64,000 nt of DNA from Helianthus annuus (Eukaryota; Streptophyta; Magnoliopsida; Asterales; Asteraceae). The translations under genes were made by a program, and so were the position numbers. The stretch covers positions 95,880,723-95,944,722 of the forward strand of contig NC_035433.2 in assembly GCF_002127325.2 (NCBI RefSeq). The letters run 5' to 3'. Shown here piece after piece: positions 57,220 to 64,000 of this stretch (positions within the stretch are counted from its first letter, which is position 1; every line of letters starts with the position of its first letter). The notes under the pieces are model-generated. The model was not told the origin of the DNA. It saw only the letters and a list, made by a program, of their open reading frames with translations, and did not search any database.

Positions 57220-58869
57220 AACGGTCATTCCTCAGAAACGAAAGTGAACAGACGGAGTCATTTTCAATGGTTGCTTCATCAGAAATGGAAATGAAGGATT
57301 ACACAATGGATATTCATTTCCCCAACGGATAAATCGTCAGAAACGAAAATGAACTAACGGAGTCATTTTCAACGGTTGCTTCATCAGAGTTGGAAATGAA
57401 GGATTACACAACGGATATTCATCTCCCCAACGGATAAATTGTCAGAAACGAAAATGAACTAACGGAGTCATTTTCAACGGTTGCTTCATCAGAGTTGGAA
57501 ATGAAGGATTACACAACGGATATTCATTTCCCAAACGGATAAATCGTCAGAAACGAAAATGAACTAACGGAGTCATTTTCAACGGTTGCTTCATCAGAGT
57601 TGGAAATGAAGGATTACACAATGGATATTCATTTCCCCAACGGGTAAATCGTCAGAAACGAAAATGAACTAACGGAGTCATTTTCAACGGTTGCTTCATC
57701 AGAGTTGGAAATGAAGGATTACACAACAGATATTCATTTCCCCAACGGATAAATCGTCAGAAACGAAAATGAACTAACGGAGTCATTTTCAACGGTTGCT
57801 TCATCAGAGTTGGAAATGAAGGATTACACTACGGATATTCATTTCCCCAACGGATAAATCATCAGAAACGAAAATGAACTAACGGAATCATTTTCAACGG
57901 TTGCTTCATCAGAGTTGGAAATGAAGGATTACACAACGGATATTCATTTCCCCAATGGATAAATCATCAGAAACAAAAATGAACTAATGGAGTCATTTTC
58001 AACGGTTGCTTCATCAGAGTTGGAAATGAAGGATTACACAACGGATATTCATTTCCCCAACGGATAAATTGTCAGAAACGAAAATGAACTAACGGAGTCA
58101 TTTTCAACGGTTGCTTCATCAGAGTTGGAAATGAAGGATTACACAACGGATATTCATTTCCCCAACGGATAAATCGTCAGAAACGAAAATGAACTAACGG
58201 AGTCATTTTCAACGGTTGCTTCATCAGAGTTGGAAATGAAGGATTACACAACGGATATTCATTTCCCCAACGGATAAATCGTCAGAAACGAAAATGAACT
58301 AACGGAGTCATTTTCAACGGTTGCTTCATCAGAGTTGGAAATGAAGGATTACACAACGAATATTCATTTCCCCAACGGATAAATCGTCAGAAACAAAAAT
58401 GAACTAACGGAGTCATTTTCAACGGTTGCTTCATCAGAGTTGGAAATGAAGGATTACACAATGGATATTCATTTCCCCAACGGATAAATCATCAGAAACG
58501 AAAATGAACTAACGGAATCATTTTCAACGGTTGCTTCATCAGAGTTGGAAATGAAGGATTACACAACGGATATTCATTTCCCCAACGGATAAATCATCAG
58601 AAACGAAAATGAACTAACGGAGTCATTTTCAACGGTTGCTTCATCAGAGTTGGAAATGAAGAATTACACAACGGATATTCATTTCCTCAACGGGTAAATC
58701 TTCAGAAACGAAAATGAACTAACGGAATCATTTTCAACGGTTGCTTCATCAGAGTTGGAAATGAAGGATTACACAACGGATATTCATTTCACCAACGGAT
58801 AAATCATCAGAAACGAAAATGAACTAACGGAGTCATTTTCAACGGTTGCTTCATCAGAGTTGGAAATGA
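57220..58869. repeat. 105-bp tandem array in element F (16 units)
   Basis: TTGCTTC recurs exactly every 105 bases from 57271 to 58846. Units are very alike. Each has GAAAATGA/TCATTTTC and GGAAATGAA/TTCATTTCC inverted repeats and four AACGG cores. Element 1 has six units and C has none. No frame crosses it. Confidence 0.93.
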
Positions 58870-59922
58870 ATAGGGTTAACTCTAGACACATGACAGAACT
58901 TGCTGTGGTTTCTGTGCACTAAATTCCATAATTATGTATGCATCCATAATTACGTAATCCCTTGCACAGTCCGCACAGTTTGTTTTGTAATGTTTTGGGG
59001 AAGGATATCAAACTTGTGATGAGGGTGACTAGACTTCCATCGGTTCCCTTTAGTTAGATCTACAGGGGATCTTCTTAGTTAGGACACCAAGGAGTCCTTT
59101 CAGCTACATCATCACATGATATCCCTAGCCAGATTTTTGGATCAAACTGTTTAACTAGACCACTCAAGGGGTCTAATTATGAAGTAGTACTTTATAATCC
59201 GAGGGACTTAACTATAACATAGAAGTCCATTAAGGATTTTAAGTAATACCCTTGGGTATCCTACGATGAATCTCTTGTACAAGGATGTAGGATTCTACGA
59301 GGATTTGGATAACATAATTTGGATCACACAACAACACATAAGGGAACACATAAGCACAAAGTCACATAATTGTTTAACTTGATTATAATTTGTTATTAAC
59401 TTGTTATTGATTGAATACGGATATGGAAACCAATCGACGAGTCTCAATGTTCACTGGAATCTATCTGAGAAGATAGAAAGATCTCCCAAAATTCGATTTT
59501 TGATTACAAGGAATCACCACATTCGAATGAAGGTATACAACAATTAAAGACTTACGGGAAATCCTTAGGCACCCTATTAAGGATTTATAGTGGTACTTTA
59601 GGTATTCGTCTTGTGTTGTAACCTGCGCCTTGTACTTTGTTTCCTTAGAATAAACGGGTACTTAGGAATTTTGTGGAAGACGCAAGTGATTATAGAATGG
59701 GAAAATTTTGGGGGTAGTTTGTTCTTCAAGGAATACGGTTTCTTGATTGTTGGTATTGTAAGGGATATGTTGTTTATACATGCAACCACAGCAATACATT
59801 GTAATGTAAATAAAAGATTTATTTATAAACAATGATAACAACTGTTTCTTTGACAACAAAAGAAAATAATACATAAGACGTGATTATTTCCAAACGCTGT
59901 TGTCTTCTAGTCAGTCGGATGC
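58870..59922 (-). other. Non-coding stretch between array and gag in element F
   Basis: Closely matches 24769-25829 of element 1. No gene is seen; the overlapping short frames near 59600-59870 are not conserved as protein. Confidence 0.6.
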
Positions 59923-61029
59923 TCATCCCTGTGCTGGATTTGCATTAGCAAGCTTTGGGCAATTTCTTCGGAAATGACCCATCTCGCCACAGTTGAAACA
60001 AGAGCCTGGCAGAAAACGACCTTGAGCAAGATTGTTGCCAGCTTGGTTTGGCGCAGCTGCAGCTGGGCAGACTCTTGCTGTGTGGCCTATAAGCCCACAA
60101 GTTTGGCATTTGCGGCACTATACATTGGTGTGATGATGGAGGCTACATTGGTTGCACAAGGGTGCAGTTCCATTGTATGGTTTTCTAGCTGGGGGTTAAG
60201 CTGGTTGGTTGGGGACGGCTTGACCATTGTGAGCGACCACGGTGAAGTTCTGAGAAGTCTTTCGCTTCTTTGACTTCTTAGGAGATTCAGTCTGTTCATC
60301 CATGGTCTTTGATTCCTCGATTGGGTTCGATTCCCCGACCGGTTTCTTGTCACCTTTTCGGAAAAGTTTACCTTTCCTGATCTTTGATTCAGTCAAGGTT
60401 GCAGATAGCTCAATGGCCTGTCTAACTGTAGTAGGGTTGCTACCAGTCACAATGTCTTGTATTGAGTCAGGGAGGCCATCAATGTACTTTTCGATTGCCT
60501 TATCCAAAGGTGTAACCATATCCGGGCATAACAAACTTAACTCCTCATAACGGTCCGTGTAGGCTCGATGCTCACCGCTAACTTGCTTAAGATCGTCGAA
60601 CTCCGTTTCCAAAGCTCTGATCTCGTGACGAGGACAGAATTCCTTCATCATCAGAGCTCGAAGCTCTTGCCATGTTTGAGCCAGTGCCACATCGGCACCC
60701 CTATCTCTCATCACACCATTCCACCATGTCAAGGCTCGTTTCTCAAAGACGCTAGATGCGAATTCTACCTTTCGCTCGTTTGGACATTGAACATGTCTGA
60801 AGGTGTTCTCTAAACTCTCAAACCATTGTAGAAGTGCAGTCGCTCCTTGAGACCAAGAAAACTTTGATGGCTTAGCTGAGTTGAACGTCTTGAAGTTGCA
60901 GGGGGCATTATGGTTGTTGTTGGCTTGGTTCCATTGAGCAAAGAGGTTTGGGAATTGAGCAGCCATTTGCTGCGCAATAATCTCTGCCAGTTCTGCAGTC
61001 GCTATCTGGTTTTCGCGTCGAGGAGGCAT
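59923..61029 (-). pseudogene. Gypsy Gag of element F with one premature stop
   Basis: Starts MPPRRENQ at 61029. The capsid-like domain (KPSKFSWSQGATALLQWFE, LTWWNGVMRDRG, GLPDSIQDIVTGSNP) and Lys-rich linker run to a TAA at 60198-60196, where element 1 has Gln (NQPAQPP). The frame then stays open through NGTAPLCNQC and both Cys/His clusters (second CFNCGEMGHFRRNC) to a TGA at 59925-59923 after NANPAQG. The total of 369 codons is close to C's gag. The truncated product would lack the RNA-binding knuckles. The uninterrupted CCHC segment shows the empty site of element 2. Confidence 0.83.
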
Positions 61030-61030
61030 T

Positions 61031-61227
61031 CTAAAAGAGGAACAAGAAAGAAAAAAAATGAAATGGCATTGGGTAAGAATAGGATGTTACAATTACCAGC
61101 CATAATCATGGTTGATGGCCATCTGTTTGAATCCACGAAGCAAACAAACAACACCAAGGCTGAATCAAAGCAAATAGATCCTCATAGTGTATCGCGAAGA
61201 CATGCTCGCCTATAAGTGGACACTCAC
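61031..61227 (-). other. Likely 5'UTR intron of element F
   Basis: Donor GTGAGTG at 61227 and acceptor CTCTTTTAG at 61031, one base before the gag ATG (197 bases). Confidence 0.5.
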
Positions 61228-61620
61228 CCCAAGAGTTCCCAGGTAAGAGTGACTGGTCCGAATATGTGGATTTGTACGAAAACTCTAACCTTAGACAGAA
61301 AACCCAGGGTACAGGCATTCACTCTTCCAGTTTGCACGTGTTCACACTATTTAGGACCCAAAAACTTTGACGAGAGTTTTGAAAACTCAAAGGGGTTCAA
61401 AACCTTATAACAAAGGGTTCAAAACCTAGTAATCAATCATCCTAGAACAGATGATTAGTTTTCAAAGCGGTTTTGAAATTTGTGTTCTTGCTGTGGTCGT
61501 CGCCTAAGGATAGGTGACGGTATTGTTTTCTGACTAAACGCAAGTAAACTCGCGTTAGGGTCCTAGGAAGGTTATAGACTAGGTCAAAGCATTACTAATA
61601 ACCTAATTCCCTATAACCAT

Positions 61621-61634
61621 TGGCTCTGATACCA
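61621..61634 (-). other. Primer binding site (tRNA-iMet) of element F
   Basis: Minus-strand TGGTATCAGAGCCA lies 7 bases inside the 5' LTR. Confidence 0.9.
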
Positions 61635-61641
61635 TCTTTTC

Positions 61642-64000
61642 TGTCACACCCCGACCACGTAGAACATACAAAACGTGGCGGAAATGTCGGGGAGTGTTGT
61701 AACAGAATCAATTGTTTCAAATCCATGGTAAACGAAGTTTCGTTTTATTAATCAAACATGAAAGTTTACATTGTTTTAAACAAGAACCAAAGAATACATA
61801 ACATAAATTAACTAGTTCTTGTCTCGTTTTAAGTCACTAAGGCATAGGTCCGCCTAAGTATGTCTTGATAAGTCCTATGCATCATCTCCTGAAAACACAT
61901 GTGAAAATAGGTACGCCAGCATAAAAATGCCTGTGAGATACATTGGTTTTGTGAAAACGGAATTCATGACTTATGTTTGAGAAAATGTTTAGTCATGAAC
62001 CTTGTAATTTGCTTTGTCTTGTAAATCATTTGAAAAACGGTAAGATCAGATGATATGTATAAATAAGAGAACAATGCATGGTTAACTGAATAACCATGTA
62101 AAAATGAGTTTGTATAAGATATGTTGTTTGTAATTCAGTGTCTTGTGAAAAGCGTGTTATTTGTATAAAATGTTCTATGTATCAAATTGAAATGATTTAA
62201 ATAACGCTACGATATGTAATACCATACAAACACTTATATATAGGAAGTACCAGCGGCGTATCCACCATGCTTGTATCATATTACACACGCCTCATTACTT
62301 AAATCACTTACTCAATCCAAACCATCAAGATGAAATGTTTAACAACGGTAGAAATGTTTATGTATAGTCAAATGTCTATTGTCAATAGTCAGTCATGTCA
62401 ACGGATACAACTGGTTTACACGGTTCAATGGTTACAAACGGTTCATATAATCGAAGGGTTAAGACGGTTCACATAGTCAAATGGTTACAACGGTTCAAAA
62501 TGTAGTATAATGTGTTCATATGCTGGATGAGCATATGCAATAGAAATGCAATGTGAAACAATGTACTACGTATGCACACAATGGGCGTACGTAGCATGAA
62601 ATGTATTATAGAGTACAACGGTTCAAAATGTAGTATAATGTGTTCATATGCTGGATGAGCATATGCAAAAGAAATGCAATGTGTAACAATGTACTACGTA
62701 TGCACACAATGGGCGTACGTAGCATTAAATGTATTATAGAGTACAACGGTTCAAAATGTAGTATAATGTGTTCATATGCTGGATGAGCATATGCAACAGA
62801 AATGCAATGTGAAACAATGTACTACGTATGCACACAATGGGCGTACGTAGCATGAAATGTATTATAAAGCAATGTACTAAGTACGCACACAATGGGCATA
62901 CATAGCATGAAATGTATTGTAATCATGTACTAATATGTACTAACGAACGGAGTAGGTATATGATGTGAAAACATGGAAAACATGAAAGTAACAGGTAGGC
63001 ACATGTGTTTCACCCCAAAACAGTTTGAAAAACAGTAAAAGAGGGGTTCAATGTACTCACATTGACTCCTCGAAAACATGTAAAAGATGGGGTTCAATGT
63101 ACTCACCTGAGATTGCTTTGAGCTCTTGTATAATAACCAAACAATGCTAGATCACGGAATATCAAACGGCACCTAATAGGTAGCTATGTTAATATACCGG
63201 ACCTAAATCGGAAGGATCAGATAGTATGCGGGTTCGTAAACCAAACGAGTATGGAGACTCGTGTAATATGGTTTAACAAAGCCTACATGCTAAAATGAAA
63301 CCTAACCTAAGTGCTTACGATCCATTACGACCCGTTTAGGTAGCTTATGCTACCCTAACGCGTCGTTCGCGTAGAACGCGTACGGAACGCCTAACATCAC
63401 AACCACAAGGTATAACCTCGGAAGGTTATAGCTATGGTCACCTAATGTGTTTGGTCGGATCCTAATGATCGACCAAATGGGTCGGGTTCGAGAGTATAAG
63501 CGATGGTTTAGATCGCTTACCTTACGACCCTATATAAGCACTACACTAAAAGTGACGAGCTAAGCATGTTAGAACATGCTTACCTAAGTTTAGAAAACAG
63601 GTTTGGCATCAAAACAAATGGCTTTGATGCTCACGAGTAGTTTGGTTACAAAATATGCAAGAATGCACATTTTGGCCGAAACTACGACTCGTCACTGAGC
63701 CTAGATAACGTGGTGATCAGTAGGTATAGTCACTACGGACTATAACCATCGTGATCACGCTCACGTTATGAAGTTCCATGAACTTCGTGATGACCATAGG
63801 CTGGTCAATGCAGAAAGTCAACAAAACATTGACTTTCGGACTCGAAAAGCGAATAAAAGAGCGAAAGAATACTTACGGAGAGTCCCCGAATGCTAATCTA
63901 GATCAAAATGGCTCAGGTATGAAACAAAGGTTCCAACTTAGAGCTCTTGATCAGATTGTGTGGGTTTTTGGCAACAAGGGGGGGTATTTATAGGAAAAGC
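61642..64000 (-). repeat. 5' LTR of element F, cut by the window edge
   Basis: Aligns with 48819-49015 plus 53876-56034 without the CACTA insertion. Includes a 128-bp array at 62505-62920 and a minus-strand TATAAATA at 63992-63985 just inside the window end. Confidence 0.9.
62505..62920. repeat. 128-bp tandem array in F, right LTR
   Basis: Three units and a partial, matching 54535-54960. Confidence 0.85.

Larger units (their letters stand above)
48819..64000 (-). mobile_element. Gag-only Gypsy element 'F' (reverse), 5' LTR cut by window edge
   Basis: 3' LTR 48819-57109 (holding the CACTA element), PPT, 16-unit 105-bp array, non-coding stretch, gag, leader with intron, PBS, and 5' LTR from 61642 past the window end. 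No pol. It is a sister of element 1 without its nested insertion, so it shows the empty site. Left flank ACTAT (48814-48818) is the expected target duplication. By eye the LTRs differ by about 1-2%. Confidence 0.88.

Noticed and set aside
57220..58869. CRISPR-like array
   Set aside because: The 105-bp units are contiguous and nearly identical with no unique spacers, and the context is a plant retrotransposon.

Overview
The window is nuclear DNA of a flowering plant. It is built almost entirely from transposable elements nested inside one another, and I find no ordinary host gene. Chromodomain-type Ty3/Gypsy elements with 2-3.4 kb LTRs and initiator-Met tRNA primer sites dominate. The LTR starts, the gag types, and an antisense 'putative gypsy type transposon' ORF resemble what I know from sunflower-family (Asteraceae) genomes. 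That assignment is recognition only and was not tested.

Layout, left to right. 1-2131: 3' end of a Tat-lineage Gypsy element, with a broken multi-exon antisense gene (57-1220) and its 3' LTR (1474-2131). 2132-3918: part of a reverse-oriented LTR (H). 3919-5855: 5' end of a reverse Gypsy element with a shrunken gag (G). 5856-18335: a forward gag-only Gypsy element (C), split by a reverse gag-only Copia element (B, 6871-12647). 18336-20633 and 40247-40636: two parts of one forward LTR (J), split by Gypsy element 1 (20634-40241, reverse, gag-only). Element 1's gag is itself split by element 2 (26062-35316), an intact-looking autonomous chromovirus with a 1508-codon Gag-Pol frame. 40637-40870: Copia protease scrap (K). 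40871-46292: decayed gag-pol Gypsy element (E). 46293-48818: Copia fragment (D). 48819-64000: gag-only Gypsy element (F). F's left LTR holds a 4.9 kb CACTA transposon (49016-53872), and a hAT-like MITE sits in an exon of that transposon's TNP1-like gene.

Read as nesting, the left half is K containing J containing C containing G containing H containing the Tat element. The right half is E containing D containing F containing CACTA containing MITE. LTR divergence judged by eye follows the nesting: about 4% for C, about 2% for B, about 1-2% for F, about 0.3% for element 1 and about 0.2% for element 2.

How they work together: C, element 1 and F keep LTRs, PBS, PPT, a 5'UTR intron and gag, but have no pol. 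They would depend on a gag-pol relative such as E, which is itself dead here, or on an unrelated helper. B and D show the same pattern in a Copia family. Element 2 is the only apparently complete autonomous element. Element 1 and F carry a 105-bp array where pol would lie and a 128-bp array inside each LTR. Units of both arrays contain two short perfect inverted repeats and copies of an AACGG core. All coordinates, repeat counts and divergences were read by eye.
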